DNA from: Rhabdornis inornatus
Lineage: Eukaryota > Chordata > Aves > Passeriformes > Rhabdornithidae
Assembly (NCBI GenBank): GCA_013397075.1
Contig: VWZS01000873.1
Span: 1 to 64,000, forward strand
Length of the DNA stretch: 64,000 bases
Direction: 5' to 3'
The notes under the pieces were generated by a model. It did no database searches, had not been told where the DNA came from, and worked only from the letters and a program-made list of their open reading frames with translations. A program made the translations under genes and the position numbers. Below are positions 13,301 through 28,300 of this stretch, in pieces (within the stretch, counting starts at the first letter, position 1; the number at the start of each line of letters is the position of its first letter).

Positions 13301-16300
13301 GAACCCAAAATTATCTCGAAAACCTTGATGCACAGCAGACTTGTAATGTAAAACTTGCATAAAGTCACGCTCTTCAACTCCTAAATGCAGGGAATGGAGA
13401 GATTTCACGGAATTTTCAGCACAGGGTTGAACTCCACCCAGGAGGTCAAACCTGCTCCATCATGTGCCGCTCACTGGGTGGAACATGAGGCTCTGAAGTG
13501 ATTCATGCCACCCTTCCTTTCACCCTGAAGTTGTGTTGGAGGAGGAGGTCTGGGGCTCAGCTGGACTGAGCTGTTTTGATGTTCCACAGGTGTGATGGGG
13601 GAGTATGAGCCAAAGATTGAGGTGCGTTTTCCAGAAACAACCCACGCAGCGAAGGGCTCCTCTGTCACACTGGAATGCTTTGCCCTGGGAAAGTAAGAGC
13701 TTTGTTTTTGTTAAATGTGGGGGTTTAACACTGCTCCTTTCAGTGTTAGAATAATGATAATAATTCCTGTTAGAATTATTCTGGTCAGAACAGGATTTGT
13801 GGATTTTATGACTTTTTTGACCTTGTGTTGGTTGTTTTGTGCCATGTGTTGCCAAGGAAATGAGACACAACACTGTGCTGTAACTGAAGCTCACTTGGGT
13901 GCAGCTCGAAGCAGGGGGAGGGAATGTGGGGAGAGGAGGGAAAACTGGAACAAAGATTCTCTTTCTTGGGAGTAGTTTTGACTCTGAGATGAGACCTGAC
14001 TCCAGACGACAGTGCTCAGTGTAACTGCACACTCACACCTGACAGAAATCACAATAGGAATGGTTTTGTTTTTTTTTTTTTTTTTGCTTGTGTGACTTGT
14101 AGAATCACAGACTGGGTTGGGTTGGAAGGGACCTTAAAGCTCACCCAGTTCATCAAGTTTCAACCCTCTGCCCTCAGCAAGAACACCTTCCACTGTCCCA
14201 GGTGTCTCCAAGCCCCGTCCAACCTGGCCCTGGACAATTCCAGGGATCCAGGGGCAGCCACAGCTGCTCTGGGCACCCTGTGCCAGCCCTGCCCACCCTC
14301 ACAGGGAGGAATTTCTTCCCAAAATCCCATCTAAACCCACTCTCTGTCAGTTTGAAGCCATTCCCTCTGTCCTGTATCTCCATCCCTTGTCAATTGTCTC
14401 TCTCCATCTTTCCTGGATCCCTTTCAAGGCCATGCTGAGCTCACCCCAAATCTTCTCCTGTGCAGGTGAACAATGCCAGCTGTGCCAGCCTTTCCTCCCA
14501 GCAGAGCTGCTCCATCCTCTGCTCATCCTGGAGCCTCCTCTGGGCTCTCTCATTGCTAAAAATCAAACATAGGGAGTCAGGTTATGTTTGAAGAGCAGTG
14601 TGGGATGGATCTCCTCCTGTCTCCAAAGCAATGCTGAGAGGCCTGGGAAGATCCAGCAGCATCCCTTCCTTCAAAAATCCATTTTCCTGCATTTTTCTGT
14701 GTTTTCTTGCACTGCTGTGCCTGTCCCCAGCTGCAGTGGTGGCTCAGGCAGCTGCTCTGCATTCAGGGAGCAGCTGAGGGACTGAATCACTGTAACCAGC
14801 CCACAAAGCCCAGTCTTTCCAATGAGCATCATTTTCCCTGGAAAAGCCCAAATAACCCTTAGATTGTTGACCTCTATTTAGTTGAAGTTCACTTTGACAA
14901 TCCATTTTAAGGCTGTAAGCTTTTAAAGTGTTTAGAGCTTTCCCAGAGGTTAAAAGCCTGACTTGCAGACAGCACAAATTAATCAAATGTTCCTCTGGAA
15001 CCGATGCTGGCAAGTAGAAAAATAAAGCAAATAAAAAGTTAATAAGATTGAAATGGCCTTGCCTTTCAGATGAGATTTCTATACAAACTAATACTAGAGA
15101 TAATTTTTATTAAAGGTATATGCACTTTTTTTGGCCCAAAAGCAGTACCAGACTTTAGCAGTCTTGGTAAAGCTGATTTTCTTTCCCAAATACTGTCAAG
15201 CCACTTCTCTTTAAATACCTCCTTAATTGTGTGCTAGTTCGTGCAGGCTTTACATTTCAAGTTGTCATTTCTTATTCCATCTGTTGCATGGAAAGCATGG
15301 AACAATGATAGAGAAAAACCAGGAAATCAGATGTACAAAGCACTGACATCTTAGTGAAGGGGTAAAGATGGGTCATGTAGATGTGATGAACAGATTTTGT
15401 CATTTTAAGAACATTTTAAGGAGAAAAGAGGGGACTGAAAGGACATATGGATAACGATGTCCCTCAGGGAGACCCTTCTGTGCAGTGCTTAGGAATGCCT
15501 GAGAGGGTTAATGCAGCTTTAATGTAAATTTTCTCCTTCATGTGCAGGCCTGCAGCTGAAAGCAGTGCTGCCAGACTTCCCTGGAGTTATCCTGCCTAAA
15601 GACCAGGGATCCACGGGCCAAAATCCATTTCCCACAAACTCTCTGGTATCACACTGCTGATGTACACCCGGTGTTGGAGGTGATGCTTGGGAACAGAGGC
15701 TCTTGCAGGGTGACACCAGAGAATTTCTCAGAATGTCTCCTCTTAAATTTTATTTTCACAAGTTCAATGTCTCATACAGAACTGCACAGGTTTCAGTCTG
15801 TGTTTTTTGGGTTTTTTTCACCCTAAACAGAGCTTTAAACCACCTTTTCACCAACATGTCCATCAGTGGAAAAACTTATTTCAGAGCTGGCACTTAGATG
15901 TGAATAAAGCAAGCGAAACAGATTGCAGGTGAAACACTCTTAACTTATTAGATAAGGCCAGATTTCTGGAGGTATGCAGGTGATTAGTGGCATTGTGAAA
16001 AGCTGGAAGTTTCCTGCCTCCAACTGTTTACAATTGCAGGCAGAACCATCTAAATGCAGCAGCGTGGCTGCCTGCACCTTCAGATTCCCAAATTCCACTA
16101 AAACCCTGGCCCCTGCTATTGTCTGTTTATGTTAAAATCAATTCAGCCCAGCATTTGTTGAGCTGTACCTCTGATCTGCCACAAGCACTGGTGGTTATTA
16201 TCTCGCTCGGGTTTCAGAACTGCTTTCCCATTATCCATAATTTTCTATATTCACACTGTTAGGCCGCTGGTACCTGGGCACTGTGAATAACAGAAATCTT

Positions 16301-19300
16301 TCATGCTGGAGGCAGATCATAGGCAACCTGCTGGGGTTTTGGTCTGCAAAAGTCTCAAATGAAAGTAGTTTTGTGGTATTTAGAGAAATAGCATCTCTTT
16401 TTCTGTGTGGAACAGCAAATCACACCAATTGGGCCTCGATCAAAAGGCACTTCCACAGTTCAAACAGCTACTCATGGCTGAGTTTAAAACTCGGTTTAAA
16501 ACATCTTAAAGATGCCCTTTTTTACGTGGGGGAGCTCAAAGTCACCCAAAATGTGCTCCTGTGGGACACCCTGGGGTAGGTACATTCCACATAGATCTGT
16601 TTGCAAAGCTGTATTTGCCTGTCACATTAAAATATCACTAATGATTTTTACAAATCATCTATCAGCCCCAGAAAGTCTTCTTGCTTTAAGGAAAATAAGG
16701 GGTTAAATAAGAATTTCTGCCTGCAAAGATCGCTTGGAGGGATGGATCCCAAATGGACAAAGGATCTTGGGCCAGTCCTTGACTTTGAACCTTATTTTAT
16801 AGAGCAGACACCACAAATGGAAGATTTTGAAAAGCAAATTTGTGCTAACTGTGATGGAAATATAAAGTGCAGCTCTCTGATGAACCTAAACAGGCAAAAA
16901 CCTGCACCTTATATTCAATCCTTTGAAAGAGGGAAAACTGAAATATAAAATAGTGGCTCCACTATTTCAAATCCTGCAGCTTGTGGCAGTTTAATAGAAG
17001 AGATGAGACTTTGTGTTCTGCACCAATATTCATTATGATGACAGTATTTAATATTATACCAGGATTAAAAGTCCTGGTTTGGATCAAGCTCTATTAATCA
17101 TGCCATATATCCAAATTATTGTTCCCTGTCTTTCAGGGGATTGAGCACCATGGAAAGAATTATGTTCAGTTGAGTTACACTGTGCTGCTTTCTGTAGATT
17201 TCTCTCAAAATAACTTTTTTTTTTTTCCTTTTTCTGTTGCACAAATAAGAATAATCCCTGGAATGAAAACAAGCAAAGTAGTTTCCATGTCTGCACATAT
17301 TTATTAAATTCTGTCTGTGGTTTATATTTTTCTTCATTCCCTTCTCAAAGAAAGGGAAATAATCAGTTCACAATCCCTGCAGATGGGCTGTTGCCAGCTG
17401 AGGTTGTAAAAAGCATATGTGAATAACATAAAACAGGATTTCTTTCACCCCAGAATATTCATTTTTCATGGGAAGATCCCACCTATTCCTCTAGATGTAT
17501 TCATGGAAAGGTTTTTTCTAGCAGCTCTTGGAATAAGTAGATAATCCCACAGCTCCAAAATAACCATTTTTACTACATTTACATAAAAATCCCAGGCTTC
17601 ACCTCTGCTACATTCTCAAGTTGTTTATGTAGGAGGCTTTAAAAGGGTCAGTTACAGAAATCCCAGATATGGGGATGACTTTTGGCACCACAAGTGAAGT
17701 TTCCAGCCCCATCCCTGACCAAAGCAAGGATTTGTCCTTCCAGGGATGGGCAGAGCTCCTCTCCCCCAGTTCAGGTTGTGCCTCCAGGAGAGTGAGACTC
17801 AACCCCTTGCAGAAAACTGCTGTTTTCAGGTAATCCATCAGGAGGATCCAAAATTAAATGCTTTAATTATGGTGCTCCTCAGATCCTAATTCTCCCTGGT
17901 GTCAGCAGCAATGCAGCTTTCAAAGCTCAGCTCGGGCTCATTTGTCTAACGAACCACGGGTTTCATTATCCCAAATGCAGATTGGATTCCCCCAGGCAGG
18001 GCCCCCACATGCACAGGACAAAAGATGAGGCATGGTCCCAATGCATCATCTTTGCTGAAAAAGGTGAAGCCTCCCTCGTGGCGTGGGTTCTAATTCTGCA
18101 GACAAATTAATTTCGTGCTCGCTGTGACAAGAACTTGTCACCGACCACAAAATATTTTCCATCCCCTTTTCTTTCCCAGTTAGTAACTTATGGTTTTGTG
18201 ATTCTGCTGCTTGTATGGTGGAATATAAATTAAATTAGTGCTCCTGGATGCTCTGAAGGTTTCAAATAAACTACAGATTTATGTACTAAGACACTCTCAT
18301 ATTTATGCACTGTTTTCTTATTTACTCAGGAGAAAGCCAGACTTTGTCCATGAAGTGTAATAAATTTGGGAAGTGCACTCATTGCTTCTTTATGTATTCC
18401 AAAACTTTTTAGGCCCAAGCAGTTATTGTTTTTAATCTGGTTATTGGAAAGGACTGAGTGACAGGAGGGCCCGTGGGGGTTGGGCTACCCCAAACCTGCC
18501 TGGGCAGGCATATTCCAAGGAATATGAACATGCCAAATAATCCCCCAAAAATTCACAAGGCTGTATTTATTGGACTAGGATTTATACACAGTTACCTAGA
18601 GCTAAAGGAAAGTTTCACTCCCTAAAACATCAATTTCTAAATAGATTATTTGTTCCATAACCCATTTTAATCAAACTGGTTTTATTTTATTTTTTAACCT
18701 TGAAAGGTTTCACGTGGCCTGAGTGAGAGCTGCTGTTAAGAGATTTGGTTATGAAGATGGAAACTAGCAGCAGAAAAAAGTGAAACCAGCCAAAAAAAAA
18801 AATCTGTTTTCTGGAAAATACAGTGACAGAAGATGCTGGGAATTGTATAACAATGAGGTATCAAGGAAGAAATGCAGATATTCCCTAGGAAGGTCCATCC
18901 CATGGAACTGGCTGAGTTATTGATCCTCCCAGATTCTGCTCCTGTACCTGTAGCTCAGGTGGAGCTGTCCGGACACAGGAATTCCTTCTCCTGATAAAAT
19001 CCAGGCTCCTGGCAGGAGAACAAAGGGCTGTTAACTCTTCATTGTCTTTAACTCCGAGGTTTCTCTGTCCTCCTGCTCAGCTGACATCAGCAGTGAGTTT
19101 TAAACACCCTCATGTTTGGCCAAAAATGAGCCAAGCTTGCCTGGAAACATCCCCAAGGATGTGATTACAAGAGAAGAATGAGAACAGGGGAGAACCTTCT
19201 GCTCAAACCTTGGCCAAGTTGACAGGAGGGGCCTTTTCCCACCGAGCACTGCCTTGGTGTCAGCACAGAATTCCCTTGTCCATGAACAGCCAGTGCTGAG

Positions 19301-22300
19301 AGAAAACAAATGGCTGAGAGAATAGGAAATATGGAGATGAAGCTCTTTCAGGTGGCAGAATGCATCTAATTATTGTTTCCTTCTCCCATATGGCCATTGG
19401 TTCCCTTTAATCTCTTTGTTATTAAATTTAAAAAAAAATAAATCCAGAAGAGATGCCTTTAAAGCAAGCAGTTAAACGCTCCTGGCATTCTGCAGGCTGC
19501 TGTTGCACAGTTGCTGCTCACCCAGTGTTGAATATGCAGGAGGATTTGAGGAACCAGCCCTGCTCTCTTTCCTGTGGATCCATCCCAAACCAGGCTGGGA
19601 ATCTCCCCTGGCTGTTTTCCTGCCTGGAGCACAGCAGTTGTGAGCCAGACTTGGTCTGCACTAGAGCTGTGCTCCTTTTAAACAGCTGAAAGTACCTTGC
19701 TTTATAATAACTGAATAAATAACTGAATAAACAACTGAAACTAACTTGCTGTGGAGAAATCCTGCAGGATTAGTCTGGAGGAAAGAATTTGGGAGCCTCG
19801 TTGCTGTCTCCAAACACCTGAAGGGAGCTTGAGCCAGGTGGGGATGGGCTCTTCTGACACAAAAATGGTCTCAAGCTGCACCAGGAGGGGTTTGCATTGG
19901 ATTTTAAGAACAATTGGTTCATTGAAAAAGCAGAGGAATGTTGTGAAGGGCTGCCCAGGGAAGTGGTGGAGTCACCAACCCTGGAAGGCTTCAAACCACG
20001 AGTGGATGTGGCACCTCCTGCTATAGTTTAGTGAAAGGCTGGATTTGGTGATTTTGGAGCTCTTTTCCAGCCTGAGTGATCCTGTGATTCTGTGCCAAGA
20101 GTTCTGGAGGAGACAGCACCTTTTAACACTCAGGAAAAACAAACCCTTATAAATTCCTTAGGAAGGAATGGTGTTAAACAACACCTGAAATAGCTTTTGG
20201 TCTTGTTGGAAAGGACAGCTAATAAAGGGGGTGCTGACAGTGGCTGTTGTCCAGAAAGATCTGGAATTTTTTACAACTTCAACCAAAATGGGGAAAAGTA
20301 GAATAAAATCTCCGTTTTGCTTTGCAGCCCTTTCACAATGTGTGACATGTCCCCGTTTGTAGGAAATTGTTCAGAGAAATCACATTTCTCCCAAATCCTG
20401 GCTCTGCTCACTTGTGAACATCACAGACACATGGACTCAAAATGCAGAAATCAGGCCCAAACTTCCCGAATTATTAAGAAATTAATCCATTCTGTATTTG
20501 TGACTTGATTTCTTTGTTCAATAAACAAGGACATGAACTTAAATAATTTAAGGTGTGAGCAGTTACAGTCTCTGCTAAAAAGGAATAAATCCTTCCTAAG
20601 TCAGCACTGCAGGCAGAGGCCTTGGAGACTGGAAACAAGGACCTGTAATTTCCATGAAAATTGTGTTTTCAGTTGCTGTGGATGTTACTTCCAGTGGAAA
20701 AGAAGTCAGCACTTAGCAAAAGCCTCTGTAAAAAGCTCAAAACTGAATTTGTTAGAAAAAGCAAGTTACTTCAGTTTGCAGAAACAACAAATAACTGTGA
20801 AATCCACGACTATTAATATTTCAAAGTGTTTTGGTGACATAATAGATCATGAAAGTGAGGTTCCTATGGTTTGTGATATTACCAGAAATCCAAGATGTAT
20901 TTATAGCTGCCTTCACACTTCACTGTTTTGTGTTGTATGGGGTACATTGATCCAAATTTAAATGGAAATGATAGAAAGCTTCAAAAACATGAAAAAAGAA
21001 ATATTCCTTTTTTGTCTCTATCTCCTTCCAGCCTCAATGTTTTGTTCTTTCCTCACTCAATTCTCTGTCTGCTCTCTTCTACCTTGGCTCCTGTTTTTTT
21101 ATATTTAGATTTATTGGTATTTTTAGATCTTTTGAAATCTTGGCCAATATTTCCTATTTTGGGGTATGAAAATACCTTTAGTGCTACAGGGAATTTGTTT
21201 GCTGGGAGAACCAGTCAATAATTCAGTACTTCTGTGATGTTTATGTGGACTTTCAAAGTCATTGCTTCAGTGTCACAGGGTTTAAACAGAGGTTTGAGCC
21301 CCAAGCAAGAGTTACTAAGGGGAAAATACAAATTAGCCTAAGGAAAAATCATAGAATTGACTGAGGATTTCATCCCACTTTGGATCTAAGTAAATTGGAC
21401 ATGCTATAAAACCTCAGTCTTATATGAAACTCTGTATGTCATACTTAGAAATTATTTATTTTAAAAAAATACTGCTTCTCTCAAAAAAGTATTTTACATT
21501 CTTTTTCCTCTACCGTAACCAGTGCTGTCTCTTTTTCTCCAAAAAATACAATTGTTTAGTCCTGTCCCAAGTATTAGCTGGAAGAGGTCTGATGGAAACT
21601 CCTTGGCAAAGAAAATCCGACACAACAGGACCAGAGGAGTTCTTGAAATCCCCAACGTTGAGCAGGAAGATGAAGGTTCCTACGAGTGCATTGCAGGAAA
21701 CACTCGAGGAATAAACATTGCAAGAGGTCAATTACTGGTCTATGGTAAGCAGATTAATTGAATTTTGATTTTTAATGAAGAGCAGGATGGTGTTCAGCTG
21801 TTTTGTGCAGATGAAGTCTCTCAGCCCCTTCCTGGAGGTAGAAAGTTCAGGTCAGATTAAAAACTGATTGGGGGCTCTCAGTGACCTCCACTGAGTTACA
21901 GCCCCAGCAAATAAAGATATTTTACATCAAAGCTGCGATTGGGAATGTGGGAAGTTGGAAATGCTAAGGCAAGGCAGAGGAATCCCTGTGCATGTGTGAG
22001 AAGCACTAAAGGCAGGGAGGGATCAGGTCCAGCAGCCAGGGAAGGATGCAGGGAAGGTGATTTCCTCTGTTCCCTAAAGATATGAGGACAAAACAGGAGG
22101 AACTCATCCCATTCCTCCCCCTCCTTCCAGCTTCCTAAAAGTGGAGAATAATCTGGGAATGTTTTCCTTTTCCTCATCCCTTCCCTGCAGTCCCAGGCAC
22201 AGGATGGTCCCTCATAGCCAGGGTGAATTATGGCTCCTTAGTGGAATTGTTAACACCCAGGGAAAGCAACACATTTTGACAGGAATAAGAGGAGAGATCT

Positions 22301-25300
22301 TTTCTTTACCTCATAAATCTTTCAAAGGAGAAAGCAAAAAAAAAAAGGAAACATAACAGTGAGGAGAAAAAAAATCACAGCAAGCGAGACTGAGCCTCCA
22401 GTTAACATCTGTTGAGAAGACTCTGGCAAGTATTTTCCTTTTTTTTTTAAATAAATCTCTTCTAATGAAGAGATGCAGGCTGATAAGCTACCAGGCTCCT
22501 GCAGCCATGGCTAATATCAAGATATATGCCAGGAATAGAACAGTCTGCTGCTGGTTTAAATATTTCATTATTTCCTTGCTTTCAGGTGGTAGTTTTTGCT
22601 CCCATTGCTCACTAATTTTTTTTTTTCACCATGTCAGTCAAGCAGTTCCATTAAAATTAAGTTCAGTAGATTACCTGGCTGTGATTGATAACAGCACAGG
22701 CAATTATAAAATTACAATCAGTTAATTCAATCTAAAACAATGTGCTTATTAACTGTGCTTTGTACATTAATTAATAGTGCAAAGTATAAACAGCACTCAC
22801 GAAGCCTTGGCATGAGGATTTTTTGTCATATTAGGAGCGTGCTGGTGAATTATCTCTGTAATTGATTTCCTCTTACTCTTTTTCTCTTCTCTGGGGATTT
22901 TATTCTGGAGGAAGGTTGTCTCCAAAAAACAGGGATTCATTCCTGGACACTGCTTTGTGTGTGATCCCTCCAGCCCACGGTGCAGGCTCTGAGAGCAGCA
23001 AAAATTAAATGTAATTAGAAATGCTTTTAAGCAGGGTGAACTCTGTCCTTATAGGAGCTCTGAGCACCTAAAGGGGCTCAAAAGGGATTTTGGATAAGGG
23101 ATGGAAGGACAGGACACAGGGAATGGCTTCCCACTGCCAGAAGGCAGGGATGGATGGGATTTTGGGAGAAATCATTCCCTATGAAGGTGGGGAGGCCCTG
23201 GGATGGAATTCCCAGAGCAGCTGTGGCTGCCCCTGGATCCCTGGCAGTGCCCAAGGCCAGGTTGGACATTGGGACAGTGGGAGGTGTCCCTGCCATGGCA
23301 TGAGGTGTGATTTATTCTCCCCAGGTCTCACCTCCATCCTGACAACTGCTAAAATGTCCTTCCCCAAGGGAATTCCTGCTCAGCTCAGTCCTCGAGGCTC
23401 AGTTATTTACAGAGCTCCTGGATAATTCCTGCCAATCCTGCTTTTGCACCTCAGTGAATTTCTTTAGAGGAAGACTTTGCAGAAATTGGGTGTCTTGCTG
23501 CTTTCCTGAATTTCAGGCATCTAAAATCACCATTTCTTCACATTCTGGCCACAAAAAATTGATAAAATCTCAACCAAACTGCCTACCCATGAACCACTTG
23601 ATTTCAAGCATTTTCCCAAGTTTGCCCCAAAGTTTCATGCCAGGGAATTGTTGTACAGAATTCACTTGCAGTACAATAAAAATGTGTTGAACAGATATTA
23701 ATTAGCTCTGCTCAGTTCATTAATTAATGGCAGCATACCTCAAGCAAAATCACTTTTCTTCTGCTTAAAATGCTTTGCATATTCTTTTCAGCACCCCCTG
23801 AATGGGATAAAAAAATCCAAAATGCCTTTCTGCCTCTCTATGACAGTTTATTTTGGGAATGTAAGGCAAGAGGAAAACCAAGCCCTTCCTACAGCTGGTT
23901 AAAAAATGGCCAGCCCCTCATATCAGAGGTAAGATTCTTGTCTCCTTTGATTTCTTCCTTATGTTTTTGCTGATTTTTTTTTCATTATTTAGTCATTATA
24001 TTAACTTTACAATATATTAATTAAGTTTCAAAAAATAGATAAAGATTAATATATCAAAATAAATATAATAGCATGAACTCTTTGCAAGACAGCCTCAATT
24101 TTTGGACTTCATCTTTATTGGAAATGCATGAAATTGGAGTTTAGAGAGAGAGAAAAACACCAATGTCTTCATGTGAATTATCTAATTGCTACAAGATATG
24201 GCTGTAGGTATAGAAGGGCTTAAAAATATCAATTCTAATTGGTGAAAGAAACACTCAATACCTTTGTAGACATAATCTGCAGTTTGGGGAACTGGTAGGA
24301 TGCCAAAGGACTGGAAGATGATTCCAGGGCTGGAATTGTGAAATGCTCAGCATTGAATGGCACTTTTCTCCTGTTTCTGTTCCAAATCAGTGCCTGGGTT
24401 GGGCTTTGGTCTTGTGCAGAGTGGCTGCTCTCCTGCTGAGTTAATCCTTTACCTTAATTAATCAGCTCCAAAAATCAGCTGATTTTGAGGGTAATATTTT
24501 CTGTGCTTTGTAGAAAGATAATCCAAAGAAAGCCATGTAAAGGTAAAAGGAAGAGCCTGATAAGTACAAAATGTCACTTAAAAGGACCGAGTGGAAAGGA
24601 AAAAGGAAAAAAAGGGAGGAGAGGGGAAGTTTGGAGCTGAAACACTTGAGAGCCACAGTCAGACCCTTCACCAGCCAAGTTTTGAGAGCTCAGCTTCCAG
24701 GCACAACCCCTGCTCTCCTGAGGTGGCCAAGCTCTGGCACATCCATCCTCCAGCCTCCAGTGGTGGCACCCTCATGGAGAAGGACTCCTGTGATAAGAAG
24801 CTCTTTGCATTCTGCTAAGGCCAAATTTCCCTAATTTTTTTTTCTTTTTTTTTTCTTTTAATGGGGCAACCATCCAGCATCTCTGGGGCACATGGAGGCT
24901 CCTCTGTGAAGTGTTTTCACTTGGATAGAAAAAAATTATTCTGTGATTAATTCCTGCCTAGCAAGAGCACATACAGGAGAATTTCCAAAACATATGGGCT
25001 AAATTAGCACCTGCTGGGCTGCAGAACCAGCATTTATTTGATTTAGTTGTACTTATTTAAAATAGTTGGAGTAGGCTCCAATCTTCCATATAATTTTCTG
25101 CTGGATCAGTCCTAAACAGACCAAACCTGCATCTGGGGAAAATAGTCCGAATTTACCAGGACTGCAATTTTTCTGAACCTGCTCATTGTAGTCATTGTCA
25201 CCTTTTTCTGAGCAAGATTATCTTGTTTCTCTCTCTTGGAAGGCAGCAATATTTAGAGTCTGTCACTCTTGGATTGCACCGTTTCAATAAAGAGGAATGA

Positions 25301-28300
25301 AACACTTGACAGGCACATTTTCAACCAGCATTTTCACAGTACTTACAGTGTGCTATAAATGCAATTCTTCAGGCAACAAAGTGCTGGATTTTATTGCTCA
25401 ATGGACAGAATGGACACTTTGGAGGGGAAAGTACAAGGGAGATGTAATAAAATATTCAGTTTGTCGCAGCGCCCTGCGTGTCGGAGTTCTCCCAGGAAGA
25501 ATAACATCCAGATGCTTTTCACCCTGGGGCTGATTCTGATTGTCTCCTCTTTGTCAAACCTCTCTGCCTGACCACCTGGCTGGCCATGCCAGCATTCTCC
25601 CTGCTCCTGTACACTGTGTGCTTTATTCTTCCCTTTGTCTGCACAGCTCAAAAGGGCTGGCAGAGAACGGTAGGGAATTTGGGATAAGGATGGAACACGA
25701 GCCTTGCTTCAGAGAGGGGTTTTGTATTCAAAGGATGTTTGTAAAAATAGAATGCATTGAGAGGATAGCAAACAGCCTGGAGGTAAAACTAAGTATGCAA
25801 AAGATATCTGTAGTGAGAGCCTTGAAAAAAATTATCAGTGGCTAAGTAATGTAATGTTGTTAATTAGTTTGCCACACAGCAGCCTTGCAGCCCCAGGCTG
25901 TGCTCTCATCACATTTCCAAGCTAAACAAGCTTGGGCTGGGTCAGTTCGTGGTTGGGAGACCTCCAAAGAAAAGCTGGGGTGTTGGAAAACATGCCCAGG
26001 ATGTGGGTGCTGACTCCAGAACCCCCCAGCCCTGGGCTGGTCCCAGCAGGAAAGGGGGGATTGTGCCCCTCTCAGGTGAGACCCCACCTGCAGAGCTGCC
26101 CCAGCCCTGGCCCAGCACAGGGAGGAGCTGGAGCTGCTGCAGAGAGCCCAGAGGAGGCTCCGGGATGAGCAGAGGATGGAGCAGCTCTGCTGGGAGGAAA
26201 GGCTGGCACAGCTGCCATTGTTCACCTGCACAGGAGAAGCTTTGGGGTGAGCTCAGTGTGGCCTTGAAAGGGATCCAGGAAAGATGGAGAGAGACAATTG
26301 ACAAGGGATGGAGGGGCAGGACACAGGGAATGGCTTCAAACTGCCAGAGGGCAGGGTTAGATGGGATTTTGGGCAGAAGTTTTCCCTGTGAGGGTGGGCA
26401 GGGCTGGCACAGGGTGCCCAGAGCAGCTGTGGCTGCCCCTGGATCCCTGGCAGTGCCCAAGGCCAGGTTGGACATTGGGGCTGGAGCAGCCTGGGACAGT
26501 GGAAGGTGTCCCTGCCATGGCAGGGGTGGAAGGGGATGAGCTTTAAGATCCCTCCAACCCAATCCATTCTAGGATTCTATGACAGACGTTTAGCACTTCA
26601 CAAATACATTTGAGATGCTTGTGGCTGTTCTTCAAACGCTGGAGTGCATCCCCTGACTGTGTACTCCAAACTCTTCCATTCCTGCTCCAGAGGCAGGAGA
26701 GCCAGGCTAAATGAGCAGCAGCATCCTCCCAGTGATATCTGTTGTTCAAGCTTGCACTTGGTGACAGTATTTATATTCCCCGTGGGTATCTTCCAAACTC
26801 ATCTGTTTGGGGGAATGTTTTTTTTCTTCTCCTCAGTGCTCCACTTTGCAGTGTAGCTATTATTGTCTCCAGAGGGTAGTAATTGTAAAATCACAAGATA
26901 TTTAGCTTTAAGTTATGATTGCAGCATGAAACAGGCTTTTTTCTGCTTTCCAAAGCAGAGCAAGTAAAACTTCTTTTAATACACCAAATTCCAAGCTCTG
27001 GTCCAAATATACCCACTGTGCAGATCCCTCTATTTCAGCAGAATTGCTGAAGAAAGTTGGTGTGTGTAGAAACCCTACCCCTCTCCCTGTGCTCTGAGCA
27101 GCTGCCTGGGGCTTTCCAAGTGGAATTTAAATGTTGGCTTTCAGTGGAGCTTTTCCAGTGGCTCATTTTTCTGGGACTCGGGGTGTGTTAATGTTTGAAA
27201 TGTTCCTGTTATTGGAGCACCTCTGCCTCCTGTGGAGCTTTTCTGATCACCTGGGGTTATCACCTCCACATTTATCTGTTGGGATGCTGGAGTGATATTA
27301 CACCAGCCAGGGATGGGGTGCTGCCTGTCAGGATCCAGGTGGAAGATGCTCCAGGTTCCCAGTGTGGAGCATCCCTACAGGTAACTCCTTCTGTGCCACC
27401 TTTGTGGAGAAGGATAACCACGCATTCCCAGCTCAGCAGTGCAGGGAAACACATGGAAAACCTGGACAAACCTGCCCAAAGCCACTACTGCAACATGTGC
27501 CTGGATTTCCTGAAAAGCTGGGAGAGCTCGGAGGGCTAGAAATTACACCACCACCACACATTTCTGATATATCCATCCTCATTGCCCCCAAGAAAACAAC
27601 ATTTCTGCTTCTGAATCCTGATCAGGTGCATCTGTGTGATGCTAAAAAAACTTTTATTTGTTCACTCGTTGGCTCTGTCAATGTTTTTCCTTGTTTTCCT
27701 CTTATCAGGAAAGAATTCAAATAGAAAATGGGACTCTCCTCATCCCCATGCTGAATCTGTCAGACTCGGGCCTCTATCAGTGCGTGGCAGAAAATAAATA
27801 TGACACCATTTATGCCAATGCTGAGCTGAGGGTGATCGGTGAGTAAATGTCACTAAAATGTGCAGATACCAGTAAAAAGGACACTCATGGAAAAGAAAAT
27901 TGAATTTAAGAAAAGAGAAGATTAAACCTGGCAATTCAAACCTGGTATTTCTTTGCTTTTCACCCACATGGAAATGTGTTTTTTTAGTTTAATTTCATGG
28001 CATGTTTGGGGAAAGAATCTAATCCATGTGTGGTCTTTTTTTATTATCACATACACACCTGTTTAATGAATGCTGTTTCTTGCTTAGTTTGAGTTATTAA
28101 TAGTTATTCTGCAGGTTTTTAAAGTTATTTCAGAAAGCAGGGGAAAGAGTTTGGGCTATAAACAAAGAGCATATGGCAAATATGGGCATAAACAAATAAC
28201 ACGGAATAGGAATCTCATTAATGATTACCAGAGATGAACATGAATGGAATTTGCTCATATATTTTAAAAGTATCCTGGTCTAGACTTCAAAATGTAAAGT

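Larger units (their letters stand above)
13693..21559 (+). other. Intron E3-E4 (7.9 kb)
   Basis: No exon recognised. It contains a poly(T) run at 14068-14085 abutting a minus-strand CR1 (14100-14555), a plus-strand CR1 (19771-20094) and a small 'aataactgaa' near-tandem at 19707-19740. The acceptor tract before E4 is 'acaattgtttag'. Confidence 0.8.
23929..27708 (+). other. Intron E5-E6 (3.8 kb)
   Basis: AT-rich start, T-rich run near 24833-24860, a 5S-rRNA-like segment at 25867-25986, and a long CR1 directly after it (26030-26583). No exon recognised. The acceptor is 'cctcttatcag'. Confidence 0.8.

Noticed and set aside
18430..18620. A third LTR-like element ('ttgggctaccccaaacc', then a 'tttatt' motif)
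   Set aside because: Only short resemblances; no consistent TATA, poly(A) and terminus order.
25867..25986. A functional 5S rRNA gene
   Set aside because: Too diverged outside the A and C boxes and without a T-run terminator.
25942..26562. Frames of about 200 residues on both strands
   Set aside because: They lie in a CR1 copy; remnants of LINE sequence, not a host gene.
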